Part shown: piece by piece, positions 33,851 to 44,621 of the stretch | Layout: every line of letters begins with the position of its first letter | How positions within the stretch are numbered: the stretch's first letter is position 1 | NCBI GenBank assembly: GCA_963556695.1 | Contig: CAUWAG010000007.1 | Location: 930,001 to 994,000, forward strand | Source of the DNA: Anthostomella pinea | Lineage: Eukaryota; Ascomycota; Sordariomycetes; Xylariales; Xylariaceae | Length of the DNA stretch: 64,000 nt | Reading direction: 5' to 3' | Notes under the pieces: generated by a model | Seen by the model: the letters and a program-made list of their open reading frames with translations, nothing else | Databases searched by the model: none | Told to the model about the DNA's origin: nothing | Position numbers and translations under genes: made by a program

Positions 33851-33962
33851 GCTTTTGTATACTCAATTTATTTTTAAATAACGTCCTTAACTTTTTTTTA
33901 GTTCGGCTTTTTTTAAGGTGCCTTATGGCGCTTTTTTATCTATAAATGCTTAATTTTATCGT

Positions 33963-34166
33963 TGTTGGAACAGGCTTGAACGATCAATCATAATACTCGA
34001 GTATGGGATCAAGGTCATGATGTTGCTGATGGTTGGATTGGGAAGTCTAGCTGGACCTGAAGGTCTGGCTAAGCGACCTCGCAATCCGGTATCTAATCAC
34101 TTATCTAATCATACATGTGGGTCCTGGTATAGGTGGTTTGCAGGCTGGAATCGCATGGATCCAACA
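33963..34166 (+). mobile_element. Solo LTR, second family, with perfect ATCGT target duplication
   Basis: Begins TGTTGGAACAGGCTTGAACG and ends GGATCCAACA, 204 bp. ATCGT occurs at 33958-33962 and 34167-34171. Confidence 0.88.
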
Positions 34167-34789
34167 ATCGTCTTTTATTTCTGGTAATTTTGTTGCAAGC
34201 GTTAATTTAATTAATATCTTATTTTAAAACTCGGTAACTAAGTAGACTGGTATTTGCTATTTAAAAGTTTTAATAACTTATAATATTATTAAAGCTATAT
34301 TTTGCCTTAATTTAAAGGCTTTTAGTACTTTCGAAGTGCTTTAAGGGTTTATTATAGCTATTATTGCTCCATAAATCTCTATTATTTTTTTATATGCTCG
34401 TTTGTAAGTATTTTTTGCCTATTTACCGGCTGAAGTTTAGCAATATGCTATTTTAAATATGCGATAACTGGTGTAACTTTATTGCAAGCTTTTATTAGAT
34501 AAAAAAGAACTGAATTTTTTTAATAAAGGCCAAATTATTAAGCTGGCTAAGCTAGGCGATTAAGCGGTAGTAAGTAGTTTTAATAACTAAAAAACGGTTA
34601 AGCTCAACTATTAAAAGATATAAAATTGCTTTTATTAACAAAATAATTACTACCTAATTATATAAAATTATTCAAGTAGTACCTGTTATGACCGTTAAAT
34701 ACTAATAAGCGAAACTTATCAAGATCTTTAAAAGTAGTATTAAATAGATATAATTAAAGGCTTATTATCATTTAGTTATATATAATGAC

Positions 34790-34991
34790 TGTTAGATCCA
34801 TGTGATTCCACAGTCAAACCATCCATACAGAACCCACATGTATGATTAGATAAGAGATTAGATACCAGATTGTGAGGTCACTTAGCCAGACCTGCAGGTC
34901 CAGCTAGACTTCCCAATCCAACCATCAGCAACATCATGACCTTGATCCCATACTCGAGTATTATGATTGATCGTTCAAGCCTGTTCCCACA
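34790..34991 (-). mobile_element. Solo LTR, second family, inverted copy
   Basis: Reverse complement begins TGTGGGAACAGGCTTGAACG and ends GGATCTAACA, 202 bp. It is flanked by ATGAC (34785-34789) and ATAAC (34992-34996), a five-base duplication differing by one G-to-A. Confidence 0.85.
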
Positions 34992-35358
34992 ATAACTTTT
35001 AAAAAAACTTGCTTTTTTTAACTAATATAACTTAATTTCGTTCGAGGTTTAGCTGTTAATAAAGTACGTTATTATTTAGTTTATTCTTATAAGATGCTTT
35101 TTAATAAGCTGCTTCTTAAACCATTACGTTTAAATCGACTTCGCTTTAAAGATAATTAATAGCCGGAGTTTTTTTTTAATAACGGTAATTGATTTTATTA
35201 TAATAGTTTACATGCAGTTATTGTTAAATTTAACGTTAGTTTTTTCAAGTTAAAATTGCTTATTATAAGGCTATTAAACTTATAATTTCTTAGTTAGCCG
35301 TTTAAAATCAACTTGAATTGAGTAATTTACGCATGAATAACCTTATATAATATCATGA

Positions 35359-35631
35359 TGAGTCGGGGACAGTAACAACACCCACAATGGGGCTGCTTGT
35401 ATAATGGATATAAGAAGGAGGAGGGAGAGCCATTGACAAAGCCACGCAGTGAATTTGAAGGGTGTGTCATATAGAGATAATACAATGTGTGTCTGAACTG
35501 ATCGCTCAATTATATGTGTTATAAGAGAGGAGTGAGTGTATATGAAGACAAAAGAAAGTAACAAAAAATGAACGGTGGCCTTTATATGCCACAGACCTGG
35601 CTATACATGATATCAACCCTGCCCCGAAACA
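35359..35631 (-). mobile_element. Possible solo LTR, third family
   Basis: A block of normal base composition in AT-rich surroundings. On the minus strand it starts TGTTTCGGGGCAGGG and ends CCCCGACTCA, forming short inverted ends. It has a TATA-like motif and a C/T-rich 3' part. No clear five-base target duplication was found. Confidence 0.45.
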
Positions 35632-36457
35632 ATACTTGTTAATACTCGTTCGGTTTTTAAGTTTAATAAAAACGAAATCTTTATAACGGTCATAAAAGTT
35701 ATTAACACTTTTAAGTTGAACGGCATTAATACGGTTATAATTAAGGTTTTGTTTTATTTTAATCTTGATTTTCAAGTACATACAAATAAAGTTTTACCTG
35801 TATTTATTTTTAAAATGATCCGGTTTCCTTTCGGATTATAAAATCCTTTTAATAATATACCTTCAATTGTTGTAAGTTAACGCGTAGCCGGCTTTTTTTT
35901 AATGTAAGATTTATAAAATAACTTTTTTTTCTTGCTTAAAGCTGGTTTTTTACTTATTGTAAGCGCTTTTACGATTAGTTTGCGTTTAAGTTATCGCGGT
36001 ATTTTAACCTTGTAAAAAAAGATTAATTTCGGTACTTTATAGCGTTAAGTAGCCTTATAATGGGATAAATTATTATTATTTATAGCAGCTATTATTATTA
36101 TGGGGTTTTTTAAAATGTACAAAGGCGGCATTTTGACGTATTGAAACCTTTAATGCTTATGGAAAAAAAGTAAAACTTTTATCAAGTTAAAGAAAATAAG
36201 GAGCACGGGTCTCATTACCTTTTAAACAAGCCTAGAAGTGTTAACTTCTGACCCTACTGCAGCCCATTTCGTCGCGATAGATCTAATCAAACCTAGATCA
36301 TAAAAAACACTAAAAAAAGAAGATTTAGACGCTATACTTACGGTATCTAGGGCTTTATTGGCTATGGAGATATATATAAGTAAACATAGTGATGTTAGCT
36401 GTGAAAACTGTCCCACATATGGGGGTGTCCCATTTATATGGCCCCGCCATTAATTGT

Positions 36458-37023
36458 CTCGAAGCAACTGCGATCAGTCTGTCGTTCATGGTGTGCAAGA
36501 TTCCTTTGGGGGGGGGGGGGGGGGGGGGGGGTGGCTTTGTGGCTTTCACTTTGGGTAGTGCAAGGGTTCTCATCCCCAAGGCCGCGGCACGGCAGCTGTG
36601 CCAGAACGCTTCATCATAAATAGAACTTCAACGGCCACACAGTTGCCTTTGCAATCCTACGTTGCTAATGATAGAAGCGTAGGGTGTATTCCATTTGGCA
36701 GTAAGGTCTGAGCACTCGTGCCTAGGTAATGCCACATGCTTGAACTCGGGGTTTCCCATCCAGTTGTAGCGGACAGTTGTCAGTACGCGATGCTCGGACA
36801 GCCTGAGTGTGACCACCCAGGTGGACGAAGATGATTCAGGTTGAAGTATCAAGCATCTGGAATAAGCGAAGAGTGTAGATCAGCTGTTCTAGACACGATC
36901 GAGTTGGAATCCCAGCTCGCAGCTCGCAGCTCGCTCTGATCATCGGTTTTGCTCCGTGATGTGCTCCCTGCGCCCTCTGTGCTCGTATTCTGGCGGTAAA
37001 GACACGTAACCTCGATGTGATCA
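36458..37023. other. Intergenic; contains a 24-nt G run, no supported gene
   Basis: A 74-codon minus-strand frame at 36628-36852 looks mildly protein-like but has no recognisable domain. The rest is downstream sequence of the NmrA-like gene. Confidence 0.4.
36508..36531 (+). repeat. Homopolymer of 24 G
   Basis: Uninterrupted G run following TTCCTTT. Could form quadruplex DNA, or be inflated by sequencing. Confidence 0.9.
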
Positions 37024-38256
37024 TCAACTACTACTCTGCTCCTTCTCCCAAGCCAGGTACTGCGGAATGACGTCGGCCAAGGTATCCAGGATGCTGACCT
37101 CCCGCGGCTTCCACCCCAGCTTCGTCAGCCTACTGGCCTGGATACGCATGTTCACGCCCAACCACACTGCCATGTGGATCTGCCAGCTATCCGGGGCTGG
37201 CAGTTTCATGTCGGGGTCGAAGTCGAACGTGCCCGACAGACAGACGCGCGCGGCGTCCTTGCTACTCGTGCTCACGATCTCGGTGCTCTCGATGATGCCT
37301 GCTTTGCGCATGGGCGGTATGAGTCCCGCTATGAGGTCCCGGAAGGCGATTTGCTCCGCCACCGGGTAGTAATACGCCTCGCGGCCCCAGAGCGGGAAGC
37401 CGGCGGGCTCTGCAGGCGGCTGGTTGCTGTTGAGCGAGGCGAGGGCGTTGTCCACGAGGAGGAGGAACGCTCGCGCGAGGTCGAGAACGTGCACCCAGCC
37501 GGACTGGTTCTCGCCAGTGTTGATCTGATATGGACTTGGTGAGCAGGTCCACAGCTTTCAGGGGATAAACAGAGAGTTCCCTACCTTGAAGCCGGAGTTG
37601 AAGGCCCTTGCGGTGGTAACGATGGCCCCAGTACTCAACGGTACCGGGTGCTCGATCGAAGGGCTGATGCCACCAATCCCTCCGGGGGATATGTTGGCCA
37701 CGTACACATCCTCACTTGCGTCTCTCAAGATGTTGTCGACTTTGACATGTGTCAGAGTTGGACTGAAGTTCATGATCTCCTTGATATCGTCCATGTCGTC
37801 CCAAGTACGCGCCTCGGGAGACCCCGTAGGCTCATCGTACAGGTTACTCGCCCCCGTAGTCTGGACGAAGAAGCCTTTCTGCTTCCGCCCCGGCTCGCAC
37901 ATGCTGTCGACCGCTGCCTTGATACTCGACTCGTGGGTTATGTCCGGCGCGCAATTGAGCACAATGTCGGCCCGACGGCACTCGGCCTTGACGACATCCC
38001 AAGTGGAAAGGTCCCCCAGCACCGTCTGGACCCGGGGATATTTGGTGCGTAGCCGCGTTGCTTTGGGCTCGCTGCGGACGAGAACTTTGACGGGGACATC
38101 GGAGTGCTTCGTCTGCAGCTGGTCGAGGACTGCTCCTCCGACGTGGCCTGTACCGCCAATACTGAGCAAGTTAGCTCGGCCGCTTACTTAGGTCTGGGCA
38201 GAAGTGCCGCCATTAGGGGCGAGTGGGTCGGTTGCTCACAGGAAAACGGAGGGCAT
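37024..38256 (-). CDS. NmrA-like / atypical short-chain NAD(P)-binding oxidoreductase
   Basis: Exons are 38240..38256, 37585..38161 and 37024..37524, giving 364 aa. The 17-nt first exon (ATG 38256, MPSVF) is chosen because splicing intron 38162..38239 (donor GTGAGC, branch GCTAAC, acceptor CTCAG) restores a textbook Rossmann start: MPSVFLIGGTGHVGG, glycine motif at residues 8-15. Intron 2 (37525..37584, GTAGGG to ATATCAG) rejoins GFK to INTGENQSGWVHVLDLA. VLVRSEP near residue 33 could select the cofactor, and VLGDLSTWD marks a later strand. The family binds NAD(P)(H) and includes NmrA-type regulators and isoflavone-reductase-like enzymes. No catalytic Tyr/Lys pair is obvious, so a redox-sensing role is possible. 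It is the only intact member of a local metabolic block. Confidence 0.82.
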
Positions 38257-38752
38257 CTTGGCAAGACTAGAGGTACACAGCGCGCTCTTCGTAGCCAGGA
38301 AATACTCGAGTAATGGCCCTACACGCTGAACACGGTGAAGCAGCAGAATGCAATAGAAGTCTTTCTACAGTCTCAAACTGCCGGCCCTGGGCGGAAACTG
38401 ATGATATCTCAATCCGAGCAGCCCCTCACCCTCCACTTGCCCGCTCTTTCGCAGCCCAATCTCCACATGTCCCTGGTCTGAGGTCTCTGGGCTGTCTGGC
38501 CCCTTGCAGTATCTCCTGTCTCTATTTCTCTACCCCTGCTTGACTGTGTTGTCGGTCAGGGTTTTCTCCCGCATGCGGTCGCCATGGAGCTATTTCGGAG
38601 TCTTGTTGCGACCCGTCACCGACCACGAAAGGGTCAACGTCTGGATATCAATTACAAACGGCAGCAAGAAGCCCATCGGACAGACTGGTGTATACATCTT
38701 CGAAGTCACTCACTCCGGCTAACAATCCCAATCATGGTCACATACTGGACTA
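38257..38752. other. Intergenic, no gene seen
   Basis: Upstream of the NmrA-like gene and downstream of the dioxygenase, same strand. Nothing recognised. Confidence 0.45.
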
Positions 38753-39861
38753 TTATATCTCGCCCCTCGCCTTCGCAGCAATACTCGCCGGGTGGTTGAC
38801 CCTGGCGCGAAGCAGGCGCTCGCGCTGCCAATCGCCCGCCTTGACGTCCTCGTACTTGGGCGTCTCGCCCTCCGCCACGCACGTCGGCACAGTCCTGATC
38901 ATGACGTTCTGACTCGGCGCGAAGAAATACGCCAGGCTGTAGCGCTCGCGCCCGCTGATGTTGCGCACCCGATGCACCGTGCTCACGAACCTGTCGTTGG
39001 TCGCGCGCTCGAGGAAGTCGCCCACGTTGACCACCAGACTCCCCGGCACGGGCGGCGCCGCCACCCAGTGGCCGTTCGCGTTGAGCACCTCGAGCGCCGG
39101 CGTGTCCGAGAGCTGGTTCACGAGCGTGAACCAGCTGTAGTCGGCGTGCGCGCCGATCCCGATCGTGTCCTCCGCCGTCGCCGCTTGCGGCGGGTAGTGC
39201 AGCGCCCGCAGCCCGGCCATGGGGAACGAGAGCATGTGGTCGAAGTATTCCTCTGGCAGGTCCAGGCCGAGCGCGACAAGCCGCAACAACACCGCTGAGC
39301 ACGCCTGCACGGCGGCACGGTACTCGTAGATGGTGTGACGGAAGTCCGGCGGCTGCGCGGGCCACTGGTTCAGCGGACCGGGAGGATACGTGGACATGTC
39401 GAGGTCGGACGGCGCTTGCTGTTCCGGCTCGTAGGGGTCGTCGGCCATGTTGAAGGCCTCCTTCAGATCTCCGCGCGTGCGGTCATCGAGACGTGTCTCC
39501 AGGAGTGCTTCGTACCCCTTGATCGCGGGTGACTCGTTGATATGGATTTTCATCTTCTCCTCTTGGGCTGGTCGAAGAATTGCTTGATTGCATCCGTAGT
39601 CCGGTCCTGGAGATCGCTGCTGATGCCATGGTTGGTGGCATACATGAACCCGACCTCGGTAAAGGCCCTCTTGACCTCGCGTGCGACTGCTTGGCGATCA
39701 GCCAGCGAATCCGAGAAGGCCAACTTGAAGTCCACGGTCGGGATGCGATCAAATGTCGGCTTGAGATCAGCACCGCTGAGGACGGCCCGCGTCTGCTTTC
39801 CTTTCCCGGCGTGGAAGACAACCTCCTGGGGTTCGTCTGCCATCAGAGCACCTGGAGCCAT
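38753..39861 (-). pseudogene. 2-oxoglutarate/Fe(II) dioxygenase (IPNS-like fold) with one frameshift
   Basis: ATG 39861 begins a typical N-terminal domain (RIPTVDFKLAF, EVGFMYATNHGI, AIKQFFDQPK). One base is then missing in CCCAAGAGGAGAAG near 39560. The next frame continues KMKIHINESPAIKGYE to TAA at 38753-38755. With one base restored, length would be about 369 aa, normal for the family. The catalytic core is intact: HAD (GIGAHADYSWF) and distal His (STVHRV) for iron, and the Arg/Ser pair RYSLAYFF for 2-oxoglutarate. There is no GT-AG intron to explain the shift. Such enzymes oxidise small molecules, including thymine and flavonoids. It faces the NCS1 permease across a 442-bp shared promoter, hinting at a shared substrate, which is inference. 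Confidence 0.8.
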
Positions 39862-40303
39862 GCTGAAGAGTCTTCACTTGAGAAGGTGGTCGTTTGGCAA
39901 GGTTTCTAGATGACTTCCCAGGTCGAGATCGCACCCATCTGGTCTAAATCGCATAGTATATGGTGCCTATCTCCAACGGTATCATCCGACGACTCGGTTG
40001 AGATCGGGGAAGACCCACTCACAGATAACTCACAGATGGCCATCGGCGCACCTGAATGCTACATCTCTATCTAGTCTGGTATCTACTATCTACCTACATC
40101 AGTAGTCAATCTTGAACCCTGCTGCCCCCGACCGGGACGATAACGCGGTGAGCCCTCATGATATAGCTTATCAACTCGTCGGCACAGGCCCGATCCATAT
40201 ACCCACGAATGTACTATCAACGGCACCCAGCAGAGATGCCACAGAAGCTAGCATAGCTTCTCTGTCCTCACCAGAATCTTTCCCACCGCGAGAACGAGAC
40301 AAG
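39862..40303. promoter_or_regulatory. Shared divergent promoter of dioxygenase and NCS1 permease
   Basis: 442 bp between two outward-facing starts. The direct repeat ACTCACAGATAACTCACAGATGG near 40014-40037 is the only visible candidate regulatory element. Confidence 0.45.
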
Positions 40304-42304
40304 ATGTCTATGCTAGGCCAGAAGGTCAAAGCCATCAAGGCGGCCTTCAGCAGCAAGCAGGCTTTCCTCGCCGCCATTGAGACCAAGGAGTCTGCTCAAG
40401 GACGACTCGCAAACCGCAATCCGTGGACAAATGAAGATCTCGGCATCAGCCCGAAGAAGGACTGGACTTGGGGTTGGTGGGACTATGCTGCCTTTTGGTG
40501 GTCCTATGGTACGTGGGCTTTCAGAGTCTCAGTCTCCCGCCGATGGACTTGGAGTCTGTCTGTCCGTTAAACGGGCTCTTTCTAATCTGGTCTTCTCGCC
40601 TCAGGCTTCTCGACCGGAGTATGGACGGCGGGCTCCTCCCTCGTATCCCTCGGCATGACATCGTGGCAGGCCATCATCTGCATATTCGTCTCCCATCTCC
40701 TGGGCGCCATAGGAATGGCGATGCACTCCCGCTCGTCGGCCACCTACCACTTCGGGTTTCCAATCGCCAGCCGGATCCCCTGGGGCCTGCGGGGAGGCTA
40801 CTTCCCCGTCTTCGTGCGGGTTCTCGTGGGCACGATCTGGGTCGGCGTCCAGCTGGTCCAGGGAGGCTACTTTGTTGCCGTGCTCTTCAGCGCTGTGTTT
40901 GGCGAGGGGTTCGCCAACATGAAGAACACATCCCGGATAGTCAGTATACTACTGTGCAGCAACTCATCGGTCTAATCGTGTTTTGGTGAGTGATTCGGGA
41001 TGCATTCTACGGTTAATGCTGCGTGTCGACGAACTGGGATTCACAGTTGCTTCTAGGATAACCACCCTCCCTCTCTTGAGCGTGCCTATTCCGAAGGTTC
41101 GATTGCTCTTCACTATCAAAAGTCTGTCGTCCTGCCTCCGATTGTCATCGGGCTGTTCGGTAAGTGAACCCAGAAACCCCATCAATCCCATTTTGGAAGA
41201 CCGGACAAAAGCATCGTGTCTCCATCAAATTGTCTCAGGCCCCTTTCGGGCCGTTTCGTTCAAAGTCAGACCACTGACTATGTAGTCTTCTGCATGCTAC
41301 AAGCTCGCGACTCCGGCGAAGCGGCCGGCACATTCTCGCAGACAGGAACGCTCAAGGGCTCCGCACTCGCGTGGGCCATGCTGGGCGGCATCAACTCGGT
41401 AATGGGCAAGACGAGCACCAGCATCGTGAACCAGCCGGACCTAGCGCGGTACGCCCGCACGCAGACGGCGCCGACATGGTCGCAGCTCATCGCGCTGCCC
41501 ATCGGCAACACGCTGTGCGCAACGCTCGGCATCTTCGGCACGAGCGCGATCCGCGCCGGCTGGGGCGAGGCGATCTGGAACCCCTGGGACCTGTGCAGCG
41601 CAATCCTCGACCGCTACGGCAGCGGCCACGCGGGCGCGCGCGCCGGCGTCGCCGTCGTGGCCCTGGGCTTCGTCTTCTCCATCCTCGGCAGCAACCTCGG
41701 CGCCAACGTGATCCCCTGGGGCGCCGATACCGCGGTGCTGTTCCCGCGCTACATCAACATCCGCCGCGGCATGTACATCTCGTACGTGCTGGGCGTCGCC
41801 GTCTGTCCCTGGCGTATCCTCAAGAGCGCCTCCAGCTTCCTGCAGTTCCTGGGCGGCTACAGCATCTTCCTGGGCCCCTTCGTCGGCATCTTCCTCACGG
41901 ACTACCTGGTGTGTCGCAGGGGCAATATGTACGTGGCCGACTTGTACACGCCGGGCGGCCGGTATTGGTACCGGCACGGGGCCCACTGGCGCGCGGCGGT
42001 GGCCTACGTCGTCGCCGTGGTCCTTCCCATCCCCGGGTTCGCGCAGACGTTCGGCGAGCCTGTGCCACTAGCCTGGTTGCGGATCTACCAGGTCGGTTGG
42101 CTGCTTACGTGTACGCTTAGTAGTGTCGTCTACTGGCTTCTGTGCTTTGTTGGGGACGTCGCTGTGGACGAGAAGCAGATGGCGTTCGAAGCGATCGCGT
42201 GGGAGCAGTTGGAGCCGTATATTGAGCCGGAAACGGAGCGAATACAGGGCCGGGAGCCACCCGTAGTCGAAGCTGTGGGCGTGATCAACGAGCCGAAAGC
42301 GTAG
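40304..42304 (+). pseudogene. NCS1-family nucleobase/allantoin-type permease with two one-base frameshifts
   Basis: Exons are 40304..40508, 40605..40985, 41057..41159 and 41286..42304. All introns have good GT-AG signals (GTACGT, GTGAGT, GTAAGT). ATG 40304 gives MSMLGQKVKA; upstream in-frame codons lack an ATG. Family signatures are NPWTNEDL, WWDYAAFWWSYG joined to FSTGVWTAGSS, SSATYHFGFPIASR, and NQPDLARYAR in the last exon. About 12 helices are expected, with a plasma-membrane location. One base is missing near 40929 (KNT before IPDSQYTTVQQL) and another near 41121 (before VVLPPIVIGLF). Correcting both gives about 569 aa, a normal length. NCS1 proteins import uracil, uridine, allantoin, purines or thiamine; the uracil/allantoin branch seems closest, with modest certainty. 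The defects could be real or assembly errors. Confidence 0.8.
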
Positions 42305-43102
42305 CACATCAAAATAGCTGTCAGCATAGACCCAACTTTGACGTCCGGCGGGAGAGGGTCAGGAGAAGACCATTGGAATAAAACAACCAACGCAATGTCC
42401 GGACTCTTGTGCATTTTCCTCGTGCGAAGTCAACATCGTGTCAGGGGCTCCCAGGCTGTCGAAGTGTCGACGATGTTTGTTTATGTGCTTGTCTTCCCAG
42501 ATTGACGATCTTCGCAGCCGCCGGCCTCCGTTGCATTTATGGACGTTCATTCATGGGTCAGAGCTACTACTGTAATGGCAGTCGGCAAGTGGAGGAGTAG
42601 CAAGGTGCATGACTGAGATTAACCAGCATCCTCGTAACCTCGTGGCAAGCGGTGGACCGAACAGCAGGTACGGTTCTCATACTCTTCACACCAATCATGA
42701 GATGCAAATTCATGCGTAGGACTTGAGCTGGACGCCATTGTAGCCTGTGCTGTAGATGTTGCGTGGCAGTGGCAGTGGCAGCGGGTCATGTCGAACGGGG
42801 AAAGTGATCGAGTAGACGTGCGAAAAGTACGCCGAGAGCTCACGCATGGTGCTTAAGCGATATCTGTGCGGAGTCTGCGCATCATAGAACCGCAAGCACT
42901 GAAGTTCCTGCGTCGAGATCGGCATGGTTGAATACTGAGGCGAACCAGAACACAATGGCGGGATTCGAAAATGGTAACTAGCTATTAAAGGGGCAGACCC
43001 AGGACACCCAAAACGCCACTGATCATATTCGTGTCACCAGATCAATAAGACCACCTGCACCTGCGAGGATTCCAATAGGATGTCTTGAACAAGAACGGGA
43101 CG
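42305..43102. other. Intergenic, no gene seen
   Basis: Downstream of the permease and upstream of the GMC relic. Only a short GGCAGT repeat near 42760-42780. Confidence 0.45.
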
Positions 43103-44621
43103 ATGAGACATAGCCTTATTGCATCCGGCCTGGTCGCTGTCGCAAGAGCTCATTCTGCTTATGACTTTGTAAACCATCATCGATTCGCAGGGCGTAGGAC
43201 ATGGCCAGCTGACACAAGCACAGATAATCGTTGGTGGCGGCACCGCCGGCGTGGTAGTCTCAACACGCCTCAGCCAGACCCTCCCAGACTGCTCGGTGCT
43301 GGTGATTGAAGCTGGACCCGACGAGCGCGATCTCGCTGCTATCTCCATCCCAGGCCTTGAAGGCGTGTTAGGGACCAAATATGACTGGAACTTCACTACC
43401 ACTCCTCAGCCTGGTGCAAACAACCTGACCATCACCATGAACCAAGGCAAGCTGCTTGGTGGCAGCTCCGCGCTTAACCTGCTTTCCTATGATCGGGCCA
43501 CGGTAGCTGACTACGATGCTTGGAAAGTTCTGGGGAGCGAAGGATGGAACTGGACGACCATGCATCCTGCGATGGAGGCGCAGGAAACCCTTTCAGAATA
43601 CAGCGGTCAATGGCTCGGCAGGTCTTGTGGGAATGGGCGTTGGCGAAGCTGGGCCAATTCACTTCCTCGTCAATCACTTCTCGCCGGCTCAGCAGGAAGC
43701 TTTCTTTCCCACCATGCAGAATCTCGGGTGGGAGCAGACGTATTCGTTTCTGGATGGCGACATGCTGGGTTGGATGCGGCATACCAGCAACATCCTGGAC
43801 GTCAACTATACGAGGTCTTATAGCCCAGCATTCCTCAGTATTGCTCCTTCCAACCTGGAGATCATGGTCAATACGACCGTCGCAAACTGAACCTTGACAG
43901 CAATGCTTCTTCTGTAACGGGAGTGACCCTTCTGGATGGCAGTCATCACTGCCAACAAAGAGGTCATACTGTCTGCTGGTTCTGTCCAGTCGCCGCAGCT
44001 GCTTGAGCTCTCCGGGATCGGCAATGCCTCCATCCTGGCCGCAGCGGGTGTCGAACAGATGGTATATCTACCAAGCGTAGGTGAAAACCTGCAAGACCAT
44101 GTCCGCATTACAACCGCATATCAGCTTCATCCCAACTACACCTCGCCTAATATCCTCCGCTTCAACACCACGTACGCCGCACAGCAATTGCAAGCCTGGA
44201 CACTAGGCGAGACAAGCTGGTATGACGAGATCAGCGTCGGGTACGCATACCTGACCTGGGACCAAGCGCAGGGTAACACGGCCAACTTCATAACAGCACG
44301 CGAGTGCCGCAGTTCGAAGTCTTGTTCGACGACGGCTATCTGGGCATGAAGCGCTACCCGGCCGTCGGCTCATCGCTATACGGCAAGCTGTTCTTCTCGT
44401 TCATTGCTAGTATCCAGCACGCAGCACCCACATCAACAGCTGAGATTCTGCCAAAGGAGGACGGCGGTGTGGTGGACCCGGAGCTCAAGGTATACGGCCT
44501 GTCGAATCTCCGCATCGTGGACGCCAGTGTTATTTCACTCAATCCGTCCGGTCATATCCAGACTCCGGTGTGTGGCATTGCTGAACGGGCGGCTCAGATG
44601 ATCACTGCTCAGTGGTCATGA
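43103..44621 (+). pseudogene. GMC-type FAD oxidoreductase, degraded
   Basis: ATG 43103 opens a signal peptide (MRHSLIASGLVAVARAHSA). A shift near 43190-43215 leads into the FAD-binding motif IIVGGGTAGVVVSTRLS, then the flavin-site block GKLLGGSSALNLLSYDR. Further frame changes occur near 43600, 43885, 43930 and 44300. The GMC signature-2 region survives (VILSAGSVQSPQLLELSGIG). The C-terminal block is GGVVDPELKVYG, then RIVDASV and SGHIQTPVCGIAERAA. Between SIQHAAP and TSTAEILPKED the usual stretch of well over 100 residues holding the first catalytic His region is missing. At least five frameshifts plus an internal deletion make this a true pseudogene. The intact family oxidises alcohols, aryl alcohols or sugars extracellularly. 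Confidence 0.88.

Larger units (their letters stand above)
33265..36457. mobile_element. AT-rich, RIP-like island bounded by 58-bp inverted repeats
   Basis: 33265-33322 and 36400-36457 are inverted copies with two mismatches, both transitions. They share GCCATATAAATGGGACACCC. Between them, sequence is extremely A/T-rich apart from three LTR-like blocks. No coding frame survives. This could be a DNA transposon with long terminal repeats degraded by RIP and later hit by LTR elements, or two independent inverted repeat copies. No clear target duplication is seen outside the repeats. Confidence 0.5.

Noticed and set aside
35506..35781. Minus-strand ORF in the AT-rich island
   Set aside because: Lys/Asn/Ile-rich translation results from A/T bias; no domain.
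36628..36852. 74-codon minus-strand ORF downstream of the NmrA-like gene
   Set aside because: Slightly protein-like, but with no recognisable family and no spliceable extension.
38162..38187. 26-nt intron (GTAAGC to CTCAG) at the start of the NmrA-like gene
   Set aside because: Too short for splicing; the 78-nt alternative restores the MPSVFLIGGTGHVGG start exactly.
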